Shown piece after piece: positions 52,912-61,404 of a stretch of 62,095 bases of DNA (position 1 is the stretch's first letter; the number at the start of each line of letters is the position of its first letter). The position numbers were made by a program, and so were the translations under genes. Origin of the DNA: an uncultured Clostridia bacterium (lineage in GTDB: Bacteria; Bacillota; Clostridia; TANB77; CAG-465); contig CAKPJL010000005.1 of NCBI GenBank assembly GCA_934162655.1, forward strand, positions 1-62,095. The letters are read 5' to 3'. The notes beneath the pieces were generated by a model that was not told the DNA's origin, did no database searches, and saw only the letters and a list, made by a program, of their open reading frames with translations.

Positions 52912-53637
52912 TTATAGTGGATTTTTTTTAATTTTACCAAAATTTCTTGGATACTTATTTGGAGTCTTTCCTATCTTTTCTATATCTATTATATACCTTT
53001 TATATTCTTCATTATTAACTATATATGAATATTCATATCGATCTACTATGTTACATTTTAATATTTCCAATGCTTTTTTTGAAATTAATATCTCATCTTT
53101 TATTTTCTCACCTTTTAAAAGCAAACATTTACCTTCTACTTTTACAAAAGGAGAATTAAATTCTAAAAGTGTATTAAGAGAAGAAACTGCTCTTGCAGTA
53201 GAAATATCAAATTTTTCTCTATATATTTGATCATTTGATAATTCCTCAGCTCTTCCATGAACTGTTTTAACATTTTTTAATTCTAGTATTTTGATAACTT
53301 CATTTAAAAACTTTATTCTCTTATCTAAAGCATCAAGCAATGTTATATCTAGATTTCCATTAAAATATATTGCTATAACTATACCAGGGAAACCTCCTCC
53401 AGTACCGACATCGATAATATTTTGTCCTTCTTTTATATATTTTACAATTTCTAATGAATCTACAAAATGTTTTAATATTATATCATGTTCACCAGTTATA
53501 GCAGTCAAGTTTATTTTCTCATTCCATTCTAAGAGTAAATTTTTATATATTTCAAATCTTTCTAGCATTTTATCTGTTAAATCTATTTTATTATATTTTT
53601 TTACTTCTTCTTTTAGAAGCTCCCTAAAATTTTCCAT
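52912..53637 (-). CDS. rsmG: 16S rRNA (guanine527-N7)-methyltransferase
   Basis: The 241-residue protein has the SAM motif IIDVGTGGGFPGIVIAIYF and KINLTAITGEHDIILKHFVD. It methylates G527 in 16S rRNA. It follows mnmG by 24 bases, the standard gidA-gidB order. Confidence 0.95.
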   Translation of the reverse strand: MENFRELLKEEVKKYNKIDLTDKMLERFEIYKNLLLEWNEKINLTAITGEHDIILKHFVDSLEIVKYIKEGQNIIDVGTGGGFPGIVIAIYFNGNLDITLLDALDKRIKFLNEVIKILELKNVKTVHGRAEELSNDQIYREKFDISTARAVSSLNTLLEFNSPFVKVEGKCLLLKGEKIKDEILISKKALEILKCNIVDRYEYSYIVNNEEYKRYIIDIEKIGKTPNKYPRNFGKIKKNPL

Positions 53638-53661
53638 CTATTTTCCTTTCAAGATATATAT

Positions 53662-55545
53662 TTATTTTTTGTTTTGACTTAAATAAATAAGTAGTACTGA
53701 AATATCTGCCGGTGATACACCAGATATACGTGATGCCTGTCCAACAGAAGTAGGTTTTTGTTTGTTTAATTTTTGCCTTGCTTCCAAACATAATCCTTTT
53801 ATTTGTTCATAATCAATATTAACACTTAGCTTCTTTTGCTCCAATTTTTTAAATTCTTCAATTTGCTCTAATTGTAACTTAATATATCCCTCATATTTTA
53901 TTTCAATTTCTGCTTCTTCTTTTACTGATTCTGGCAAATCAGGTCTTTGACTATCAAGTGGTAATATATTTTCATAGTTAAGTTCACTTCTTTTTAATAA
54001 TTCTGAAATTTTTGTTCCCTCAGTGATTTCAGAACTCTCTAAGCTTTTTAAAATATTATTTATCTCCTCACTAGGCTTTACATTAGTATTTTTAAGTCTC
54101 AATACTTCTTTATCTATTAATTCTTTTTTATTTAAAAATCTATGATATTTTTCACGTGAAACTAAACCTATGTCATACCCTTTCTGTGTTAATCTTAAAT
54201 CAGCATTATCTTGTCTAAGCATCAATCTATACTCAGCTCTTGATGTCATCATACGATATGGTTCATTGGTACCTTTAGTAACTAAGTCATCTATTAGTAC
54301 ACCTATATATGCTTCTGATCTATCTAGTATAAATGGTGATAGTTTATCAATTTTTCTAGAAGCATTTATTCCAGCTATTATTCCTTGTGCAGCAGCTTCT
54401 TCATACCCAGAAGAACCATTAACTTGACCAGCAAAAAATAATCCTTCAATTCCTTTATATTCTAAATTCAAATTAAGATTTGTAGAATCAATACAATCAT
54501 ACTCTATGGCATAAGCTGGTCTCATCATTTTGGCATTTTCAAGTCCCGGTACAGTTCTATACATTTGTATTTGTACATCTTCTGGAAGTGATGATGACAT
54601 ACCTTGAATATACATTTCTCCTGTTGCTTCTCCAAGTGGTTCAATGAATAATTGATGCCTTTGTTTGTCTGCAAATCTAACTACTTTATCCTCAATTGAT
54701 GGACAATATCTTGGACCTATTCCATGAATTTTCCCACTATATATTGGAGAACGATCTAAATTATCTCTAATTATCTTGTGCGTAGCCTCTGTTGTATATG
54801 TTAAATAGCAATCTACTTGTTTTTTATTTAAAATTTGCTCATTATTTTCATTATCAAATGACATTGGAGTTATTTTTTTATCGCCATGTTGTACTTCCAT
54901 TTTTGAAAAATCAATACATTTTTTATTTATTCTTGCTGGTGTGCCTGTTTTAAATCTTCTAAGTTTTACACCTATATCAAGTAAACTTTGTGATAAATCA
55001 TTAGCTGGGAACACTCCATCTGGTCCACTTTCATATGATATTTCTCCTATAATTACTTTACCTTTTAAATAAGTTCCAGTTGCTACAACAATTGACTTAC
55101 AACTAAATGTAGCCCCAATTTTTGTTTTAATGCCACAAACTTTATTTCCATCCATTAAAATTTTTACTACTTCTGCTTGATATACATCTAGGTTTGGCTC
55201 ATTTTCCATAGTTTTTTTCATTTCAATATGATACATTCTTCTATCAGATTGTACTCTTAATGAATGAACTGCTGGTCCTTTTGATAAATTTAACATTTTA
55301 GATTGTATAAATGTTTTATCTGCATTTTTAGCCATTTCACCTCCAAGAGCATCTATTTCTCTTACTAAATGTCCTTTGGAAGTACCACCTATACTTGGAT
55401 TACAAGGCATATTTGCAAGTGTATCTAAATTAATCACAAATGCAGCTGTTTTCTTTCCTAAACGTGCAGCGGCAAGTGCAGCCTCACAACCCGCATGGCC
55501 AGCACCTATAACTATAACATCATATTCTCCTAAACAATAATCCAT
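53662..55545 (-). CDS. mnmG: tRNA uridine 5-carboxymethylaminomethyl synthesis enzyme MnmG
   Basis: The protein has about 627 residues. FAD-binding VIVIGAGHAGCEAALAAARL, GIGPRYCPSIEDKVVRFAD and GLFFAGQVNGSSGYEEAAAQ are diagnostic. With MnmE it modifies the wobble uridine of several tRNAs. The ATG at 55545 overlaps the mnmE stop by a few bases. A parS-like site lies inside the gene. Confidence 0.96.
   Translation of the reverse strand: MDYCLGEYDVIVIGAGHAGCEAALAAARLGKKTAAFVINLDTLANMPCNPSIGGTSKGHLVREIDALGGEMAKNADKTFIQSKMLNLSKGPAVHSLRVQSDRRMYHIEMKKTMENEPNLDVYQAEVVKILMDGNKVCGIKTKIGATFSCKSIVVATGTYLKGKVIIGEISYESGPDGVFPANDLSQSLLDIGVKLRRFKTGTPARINKKCIDFSKMEVQHGDKKITPMSFDNENNEQILNKKQVDCYLTYTTEATHKIIRDNLDRSPIYSGKIHGIGPRYCPSIEDKVVRFADKQRHQLFIEPLGEATGEMYIQGMSSSLPEDVQIQMYRTVPGLENAKMMRPAYAIEYDCIDSTNLNLNLEYKGIEGLFFAGQVNGSSGYEEAAAQGIIAGINASRKIDKLSPFILDRSEAYIGVLIDDLVTKGTNEPYRMMTSRAEYRLMLRQDNADLRLTQKGYDIGLVSREKYHRFLNKKELIDKEVLRLKNTNVKPSEEINNILKSLESSEITEGTKISELLKRSELNYENILPLDSQRPDLPESVKEEAEIEIKYEGYIKLQLEQIEEFKKLEQKKLSVNIDYEQIKGLCLEARQKLNKQKPTSVGQASRISGVSPADISVLLIYLSQNKK
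54148..54163. promoter_or_regulatory. Probable parS site (ParB-binding) inside mnmG
   Basis: TTTTTCACGTGAAACT matches the consensus TGTTTCACGTGAAACA at 14 of 16 positions, with the core palindrome TTTCACGTGAAA intact. It lies about 2.3 kb from parB and close to dnaA, where Firmicute parS sites usually cluster. Confidence 0.8.
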
Positions 55546-55553
55546 AATAATTC

Positions 55554-56930
55554 CTACTTTCCTATACAAAATTTTTCAAATATTTTTTTTGTAACTTCTG
55601 CATTCACATCTTGACCTATTATTTGGCCTAAAAATTTTGTAGCATTTTTTATATGAATTGAAATAATATCAATTGGCATACCTAAATTAATTGCATTTAT
55701 AGCATCATTTAAGTTATCCATTGCCTTTTCAAGTAACATTTTATGTCTTTCATTTGTTATAATAAGCTCATTTTGATAATCAAGGTCATTAGTGTTAAAC
55801 ATTTCTTCAATTTTACTTTTCAATTCATCTATGCCATAATTTTCATAAGCAGATATCATAATTGTATTTTCGTTTTTTAATTCTTTTAATTGACTCACAA
55901 ATTGATTTAGATACATTTTATCTACTTTATCTATCTTATTTATAACCACAATATATTTTAAGCCCTTATTTTTAATTCTAGAAAGAATTTCATAATCATC
56001 TTTTTGTATTTTATTTTCTGCATTCAATACATACAAAACTAAATCTACTTCATCTAAAATTTTTATACTCTTCTCTACACCTATTTTTTCTATTAAATCA
56101 TCAGTATCTCTTATACCTGCAGTATCAGATAGATTTAAAACTAAATTTCCTATATTTACACTTTCTTCAACTATATCACGAGTAGTACCTGCTATATCTG
56201 TTACAATAGCTTTATCTGATTTTGAAAGTCTATTTAATATTGATGATTTACCAACATTTGGTCTTCCTATTATTGCAACATTTACACCATCTTTTATTAC
56301 TTTTCCTTGATCATATGTCTTTAATAATTTAGTGACCTCTTCTATTTTCTTATTAAGTAATCTTACAACATTTTTATTTTCAACTTCTTCATAATCATAT
56401 TCGGGATAGTCTATGCTTACACTTATATGTGCTAGCATTTCTATAAGTTCTTCTCTTAATTTTGTAATTTTACTTGCAAGTTCACCTTGAAGTTGTTTTT
56501 CAAAAATCTTAGTACCAACTCTTGTTTTTGCATTAATTAAATCAATTACAGCCTCTGCTTTAGATAGATCCATTTTTCCATTCAAAAAAGCTCTTTTAGA
56601 AAATTCCCCTGGCTCTGCAAGTACAGCACCATTTTGTAATACATATTCTAATATTTCTTTTGTAATTTGAACACCACCATGGCAATTAATTTCAATGGTA
56701 TCTTCACCTGTAAATGATTTCGGTGCTTTGAAATATGAAACAAGTACATTATCTATTATACTTTGATTTTTTATTATATTACCGTATATTATCTTATTAG
56801 GTTCTAACTTTTTATAGTTATCAAATATTTTATAAGCGATATCAAGACTTTTATTACCGCTAATCCTTATTATACTTATTCCACTATTTGTGAGACCTGT
56901 GCCTATTGCAGCAATTGTACTTGTTAACAT
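55554..56930 (-). CDS. mnmE: tRNA modification GTPase MnmE
   Basis: The 458-residue GTPase has Walker A IIGRPNVGKSSILNRLS, TDIAGTTRDIVEE, LSDTAGIRDTDD, NKID and the C-terminal CIGK. With MnmG it modifies wobble uridines. It ends 8 bases into mnmG's start region. Confidence 0.96.
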   Translation of the reverse strand: MLTSTIAAIGTGLTNSGISIIRISGNKSLDIAYKIFDNYKKLEPNKIIYGNIIKNQSIIDNVLVSYFKAPKSFTGEDTIEINCHGGVQITKEILEYVLQNGAVLAEPGEFSKRAFLNGKMDLSKAEAVIDLINAKTRVGTKIFEKQLQGELASKITKLREELIEMLAHISVSIDYPEYDYEEVENKNVVRLLNKKIEEVTKLLKTYDQGKVIKDGVNVAIIGRPNVGKSSILNRLSKSDKAIVTDIAGTTRDIVEESVNIGNLVLNLSDTAGIRDTDDLIEKIGVEKSIKILDEVDLVLYVLNAENKIQKDDYEILSRIKNKGLKYIVVINKIDKVDKMYLNQFVSQLKELKNENTIMISAYENYGIDELKSKIEEMFNTNDLDYQNELIITNERHKMLLEKAMDNLNDAINAINLGMPIDIISIHIKNATKFLGQIIGQDVNAEVTKKIFEKFCIGK

Positions 56931-56953
56931 AACTTTATTTTCCTTTCTTTAAA

Positions 56954-56974
56954 AAAGTCAGCGTTGCTGACTCT
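56954..56974 (-). terminator. Hairpin between jag and mnmE
   Basis: Arms AGTCAGC and GCTGACT with a three-base loop are followed by TTTTTT on the minus strand, directly before the mnmE ribosome site. It may terminate or lower readthrough from the rpmH-jag unit into mnmE. Confidence 0.7.
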
Positions 56975-56977
56975 TAA

Positions 56978-57631
56978 TTAATATTTTTTTCTTATCATTA
57001 CTCTTCTTCTTGGTTCTTCTCCAAAAGATTCTGTTTCTACATCTGTACGTTTTGAGATTTCATTATGAATTATTAATCTTTCATATGCAGACATTGGTTC
57101 AAGTTTTATTGGCTTTCTAAATTTAATTACATTGTCTGCCATTTTATTTGCAAGTCTTCTTAGCTTTTCTTCCTTTTGTTTTTTATAACCATTAATCTCT
57201 AAAAATACTTTTCCATATTCTTCATCTTCACGTTGCAACATAGAATTTAATATTGATTGTATTGATTCTATTGTCTTTCCTTTATATCCTATAAGATGAG
57301 AAACATTATCACCATTAATTTCTACAAGTATTTGATTTTCAAAAAGTTTTACATCATATTTTATATTACTTTCCCCTGTTATTTCAAATATATCCTTTAA
57401 AATATTTTTAACTTTTTCAATTGTCTTAGTTGCCACTGTATCACTTATTTTTTTGTCAACTGTAAGCCTTACTTTTGCCATTTTAGCAGAAAGCATACCC
57501 AAAATTCCTCCATTTGATGGTTCTTCAAGTATTTCAATTCTTACATCGTCGCGTGATACTTTTAATTCTTCTAATCCTTTCCTTATTGCTTCTTCTGTTG
57601 TTTTTCCATATTGTTCACTAATTTTTTTCAT
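56978..57631 (-). CDS. jag: Jag/KhpB RNA-binding protein
   Basis: The 217-residue protein has an N-terminal Jag domain (YGKTTEEAIRKGLEEL), a KH domain (GDNVSHLIGYKGKTIESIQS) and a C-terminal R3H domain (MSAYERLIIHNEISK). It is adjacent to yidC, as is usual, with a 14-base overlap. It binds RNA and affects cell elongation. Confidence 0.94.
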   Translation of the reverse strand: MKKISEQYGKTTEEAIRKGLEELKVSRDDVRIEILEEPSNGGILGMLSAKMAKVRLTVDKKISDTVATKTIEKVKNILKDIFEITGESNIKYDVKLFENQILVEINGDNVSHLIGYKGKTIESIQSILNSMLQREDEEYGKVFLEINGYKKQKEEKLRRLANKMADNVIKFRKPIKLEPMSAYERLIIHNEISKRTDVETESFGEEPRRRVMIRKKY

Positions 57632-58472
57632 TTACTACTCCCCCTTTATTTAACTCTAATAATTTCTTATGTTTTGAAGTTATTTTAGAAATTATTAACT
57701 GAGTAAATATTTGTAATATATTACCAAATAACCAATAAACACCTAGTGCAAGTGGCATTGTGTAAGCTATAATTCCAGACATTAAAGGAAGTGTTAGATT
57801 ATTTGTCTTTTGCATTTCCTTTTGTTCATCTGTCATATTAGTATTTTTTTGTGTTAATTTAGATTGTATAAATGAAAGTACAACAGTAATTATCGGAATT
57901 AATAAAGATATTTTATTTGATCTTTTTGCAACATCTTTATTAAATATATTTGAAGGAATATCACCTAAATTTATACCAAAAGCTACATCCATATCTATTA
58001 AATCATTTTCTTTTGCAACTTGTATTTCATAAGCCTTCATTTCATTTTCTGTAACACTATCTACTTCTTTATTTAAATAAGTTGCTGTATAAGATTTGAT
58101 TTGATCAGCTGGTGTTCTTGTTATATAAGTTAATGGTTGCTTTACTATATAAAACATCGCAAGCACAATCGGTATTTGTATTATAAGTGGTAAACATCCA
58201 CCCATTGGACTTATTTTATTTTCACTATATAATTTTGACAATTCCTCTGCTTGTTTTTGTTTATCATTTTTATATTTTTCTCTTATTTGTGCATCTTTTG
58301 GAGCAATATCTTGCATTTTTTCCGTTGATTTTATCTGCATAAGTGTCAAAGGAAAAAGTATAAGTTTAGTTAAAAAAGTAAAAATTAGTATTGATAAAAA
58401 ATAATTGTTATTTACTAGTTCATATATAAATCTAATAATTACACCAAAAAAACTTGCAATTGCAGCTATCAT
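57618..58472 (-). CDS. yidC: Membrane protein insertase YidC (SpoIIIJ-like)
   Basis: The 284-residue protein has five or six membrane segments and the LILFPLTLMQIKSTEKM and ISPMGGCLPLIIQIPIVLAM regions, typical of Gram-positive YidC. The groove Arg is in the first segment (VIIRFIYELV). The N-terminus lacks the lipoprotein Cys usual in SpoIIIJ. It is adjacent to yidD. Confidence 0.95.
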   Translation of the reverse strand: MIAAIASFFGVIIRFIYELVNNNYFLSILIFTFLTKLILFPLTLMQIKSTEKMQDIAPKDAQIREKYKNDKQKQAEELSKLYSENKISPMGGCLPLIIQIPIVLAMFYIVKQPLTYITRTPADQIKSYTATYLNKEVDSVTENEMKAYEIQVAKENDLIDMDVAFGINLGDIPSNIFNKDVAKRSNKISLLIPIITVVLSFIQSKLTQKNTNMTDEQKEMQKTNNLTLPLMSGIIAYTMPLALGVYWLFGNILQIFTQLIISKITSKHKKLLELNKGGVVNEKN

Positions 58473-58486
58473 AAATTACCTCATTT

Positions 58487-58738
58487 CTATTTTAATTTAT
58501 CTACTCCACCTTTTGAAAATGGATTACATCTAAGTATTCTAAAAATACCTAAAACATTCCCTTTTATTATACCATATTTGTCAACTGCTTGTTTAGTATA
58601 TTCAGAACAAGTAGGATAGTATATACATCTATTTCCTAATGAATTAGATATATGTTTTTGATATAAGTTTATTAAGAATATCTCTAATTTACTTGGAATT
58701 TTTAATATAAATAATATCAAATTACACACTTTTTTCAT
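58487..58738 (-). CDS. yidD: Membrane protein insertion efficiency factor YidD
   Basis: An 83-residue protein with YYPTCSEYTKQAVDKYG and FRILRCNPFSKGGVD, the YidD signature. It overlaps rnpA by 17 bases and lies before yidC. Confidence 0.95.
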   Translation of the reverse strand: MKKVCNLILFILKIPSKLEIFLINLYQKHISNSLGNRCIYYPTCSEYTKQAVDKYGIIKGNVLGIFRILRCNPFSKGGVDKLK

Positions 58739-59084
58739 ATAAATCTAATTCCCTAAAACACTTTACCATTTCATCTTTTATAGTAGAAAAATTTATATCA
58801 TCTATTCTTGTAGTTTTTTTATATAAAACAACTATATTTAATCCTTTTTTTAGTTTATTTTCCTCTTCTTTATATACTTCTCTTACCCAACGCTTCATTT
58901 TATTTCTACACACGCTATTTCCATTTTTTTTAGATATACATATACCTAAAAAATTACAATTAAAATACATCTTAACTTTATTTGTGTTGTAATGTACACT
59001 TATATATTTTAATGATTTAAATCTTCCATTATTTAAAATATACTTAAAAGTTCCATTCTTTTTTATTGTTAAAGTAAATTTCAT
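58722..59084 (-). CDS. rnpA: Ribonuclease P protein component
   Basis: A 120-residue basic protein with the signature CRNKMKRWVREVYKEE. It binds the RNase P RNA to mature tRNA 5' ends. It follows rpmH, but a hairpin terminator lies between them. GGGGATAG precedes the ATG. Confidence 0.93.
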   Translation of the reverse strand: MKFTLTIKKNGTFKYILNNGRFKSLKYISVHYNTNKVKMYFNCNFLGICISKKNGNSVCRNKMKRWVREVYKEEENKLKKGLNIVVLYKKTTRIDDINFSTIKDEMVKCFRELDLYEKSV

Positions 59085-59112
59085 TTTCTATCCCCTACTC
59101 ATATTTAGAATA

Positions 59113-59142
59113 AAAAGTGAGTATGAAAAACATACCCACTTT
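59113..59142 (-). terminator. Hairpin terminator between rpmH and rnpA
   Basis: On the minus strand the stem AAAGTGGGTATG/CATACTCACTTT has one mismatch and is followed by Ts, 12 bases after rpmH. It would keep rpmH mRNA far more abundant than rnpA. Confidence 0.75.
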
Positions 59143-59153
59143 CCTAAGTAGTT

Positions 59154-59291
59154 CTAAGCACTAATTACTTTTCTACCTTTTGCTCTTCTAGCCTTTAAAA
59201 CATTTCTACCAGAAGCAGAAGACATTCTTGCTCTAAATCCGTGTACTTTTTTTCTTTGTGCTTTACTTGGATTACTTGTTGATATTTTCAT
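59154..59291 (-). CDS. rpmH: Ribosomal protein L34
   Basis: The 45-residue protein, too short for ordinary gene calls, reads AQRKKVHGFRARMSSASGRN then VLKARRAKGRKVISA, typical of L34. Its N-terminus MKISTSNPSK differs from the usual MKRTYQPSK. GGAGGTG precedes the ATG. Confidence 0.95.
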   Translation of the reverse strand: MKISTSNPSKAQRKKVHGFRARMSSASGRNVLKARRAKGRKVISA

Positions 59292-59378
59292 TGCTACACC
59301 TCCACTTGTATCTAAAATATTAACTAAATTTATAAAAAATGATACCTAATGTATCAAACTAAAATTCAAAGTACATTA

Positions 59379-59407
59379 ATTATACATTACTTATGTTTAT
59401 TTGTCAA
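59379..59407 (-). promoter_or_regulatory. Consensus promoter of rpmH
   Basis: On the minus strand TTGACA (59402-59407), a 17-base spacer and TATAAT (59379-59384) form a perfect vegetative promoter about 90 bases upstream of rpmH. Confidence 0.85.
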
Positions 59408-59514
59408 TATTTTTCAAAATATTTAACAAAAAATGATAAATACTTGAAAATTTTTTGAATACATGATATATTTAGTCCAAATAACTTTTTTTAAAATTTT
59501 ATTTGTCAAAATTT

Positions 59515-59602
59515 TTAATCCACAATTATTATGTAAAACAATTATTTAGTCTTATTTAATATACTAAATTTTATCAACACCTGTGGATAACTCTGTGGAT
59601 AA
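59515..59602. other. DnaA-box cluster upstream of dnaA (oriC, first part)
   Basis: Boxes are TTATCAACA at 59571-59579, TGTGGATAA at 59582-59590 and 59594-59602, and a partial AATCCACAA near 59517. The region 59292-59637 holds no gene besides the rpmH promoter and this cluster. It matches the dnaA promoter/incA-B type arrangement of Bacillus and suits autoregulation of dnaA. Confidence 0.85.
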
Positions 59603-59637
59603 CTTTTTAAAACAAGTGTTTGAAGAAAGGTGGTTTT

Positions 59638-61044
59638 ATGGAAGAAAATATAATAGAGATATGGTCGCAAGCGTTGGAAATACTAGCACAAGAGATTTCT
59701 CCAGTTGGTTTTGCAACATATGTTGAAGTAATGGTTCCAAGAGCTGTGGATAACACAACAATATGCTTTTTATCGCCATCAAATTACCATATCGATATAT
59801 GTAAAAAAAGATATCTTGATTTGATAGAAAATACTCTTACTTTTCTGACAAAAAAATCATATAAAATTATTTTTGAGTCAAAAGATATAATTCCAACAGA
59901 AGAAGAAAGTTCAAGTAACGAAGAAAAAATCACAGAAAAAATCTCAAACAATAGGGAAGAAGAACAGGATAAAAAAACTAGTTTAAACAATGAAAAAGAA
60001 GAAACTGTAGTTGCAAAATGTCCAAACCTAAATCAAAAATACACATTTGATAATTTTATAATAGGCTCAAATAATAGATTTGCACATGCAGCAGCATATG
60101 CGGTCTATGAAAATCCTGGCTATAAATATAATCCACTATTCATATATGGTGGTGTAGGGCTTGGTAAAACTCATCTTATGCAGTCAATTGGAAATGAAAT
60201 GTACAAAAATAATCAAAGCACTAAAATAATATATTGTACAGGTGAAGAATTTGCAAATGAAGTTATTACATCAATAATGACAAATAAAAATGATAGTTTT
60301 AGAAAGAAATACAGAAATATAGATTTACTTTTAATAGATGATATTCAATTTTTAGCTGGAAAAGAGAAGTGTCAAGAAGAATTTTTCCATACATTTAATG
60401 CATTATTTGAAAGTGGAAAACAAATTGTACTTACATCAGAAAAACCACCAAAAGAAATACCAGAACTAGAAGATAGACTTAAAACAAGATTTGAAATGGG
60501 ACTTTCAGTTGATATAAAAAATCCTGATTTTGAAACAAGACTTGCAATTCTTAGAAAAAAAGCAGAGAAGGAAAGATATGTTATTTCTGATGATATACTT
60601 GTTAAAATAGCTACAAGAGTAAAATCTAATATTCGTGAACTTGAAGGGGTATTTAATAAACTTGTTGCATATACATCATTTACAAATAATGCTTTAACTG
60701 ATGATATTGTTGATAATACAATCGAATCTATATTAGTTAGAAATACAAAAGTTATAACAAGTAAACTTATAATGCAAGTTGTATGTAAATTTTTTAATAT
60801 TAAAGTAAGTGATATGGTAAGTGATAAACGTTCAAATAGTGTAGCGTTTCCAAGACAAATAGCTATGTACCTTTGTCGTGAAATAGCAAATATGTCATTT
60901 CCTAATATAGGTAAAGATTTTGGTGGAAGAGATCATTCAACAGTTTTGCATGCTTATTCAAAAATAAAAGAAGAATATGATAATAAAACTGAAACAAAAT
61001 CTTTAATAGATGATATCAAAAAATCCTTATCTGTTGAGGATTAG
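59638..61044 (+). CDS. dnaA: Chromosomal replication initiator DnaA
   Basis: The protein has about 468 residues. Domain I is MEENIIEIWSQALEIL onward; the linker (about 80-125) is rich in Glu and Lys. The AAA+ domain has Walker A GGVGLGKTHLMQSIG and Walker B LLIDDIQFLAG. The C-terminal DNA-binding domain has GGRDHSTVLHAYSKI. It opens oriC. The ATG at 59638 follows AAAGGTGG; the frame to 59620 is rejected. Confidence 0.97.
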   Translation: MEENIIEIWSQALEILAQEISPVGFATYVEVMVPRAVDNTTICFLSPSNYHIDICKKRYLDLIENTLTFLTKKSYKIIFESKDIIPTEEESSSNEEKITEKISNNREEEQDKKTSLNNEKEETVVAKCPNLNQKYTFDNFIIGSNNRFAHAAAYAVYENPGYKYNPLFIYGGVGLGKTHLMQSIGNEMYKNNQSTKIIYCTGEEFANEVITSIMTNKNDSFRKKYRNIDLLLIDDIQFLAGKEKCQEEFFHTFNALFESGKQIVLTSEKPPKEIPELEDRLKTRFEMGLSVDIKNPDFETRLAILRKKAEKERYVISDDILVKIATRVKSNIRELEGVFNKLVAYTSFTNNALTDDIVDNTIESILVRNTKVITSKLIMQVVCKFFNIKVSDMVSDKRSNSVAFPRQIAMYLCREIANMSFPNIGKDFGGRDHSTVLHAYSKIKEEYDNKTETKSLIDDIKKSLSVED

Positions 61045-61100
61045 AAGTTATTATTACAAAAATATTACAAATATTTTACTTAAATATTACATCAAAAAAG

Positions 61101-61373
61101 TTATCCACAGAAATGTGTGAATAACCATGTGGAAAATCTGTGAATAAGTAAAAAAATGTAAAATTATCCACACAAAACAAATATTCTGTGGAAAAATGTA
61201 ACAACTTATCCACAGAGTTATCAACATTTAAAATTATAGTGGTAGCAATACTTTGATATAGTTTTCCACAATATCAACATAACCTACTACTACTACTATG
61301 AAATATATATAAATATTATAATAGTATTTATGTATGCACTTTTGAAACCCAACTTATCCACACCTGTTGATAA
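61101..61373. other. oriC: Origin of replication between dnaA and dnaN (oriC, second part)
   Basis: Many DnaA boxes are visible: TTATCCACA at 61101, 61164, 61206 and 61354, TTATCAACA at 61218, TGTTGATAA at 61365 and looser TGTGGAAAA or TGTGAATAA forms. From 61262, TTTTCCACA and TATCAACA are followed by CC, then five CTA triplets (61284-61298) and an AT-rich stretch (to about 61330). This order of boxes, GC step, DnaA-trio and AT-rich stretch matches the Bacillus basal unwinding module. Confidence 0.88.
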
Positions 61374-61404
61374 AGTTAAAAAAGAGAAGAGAGGATGAAA
61401 CAAA

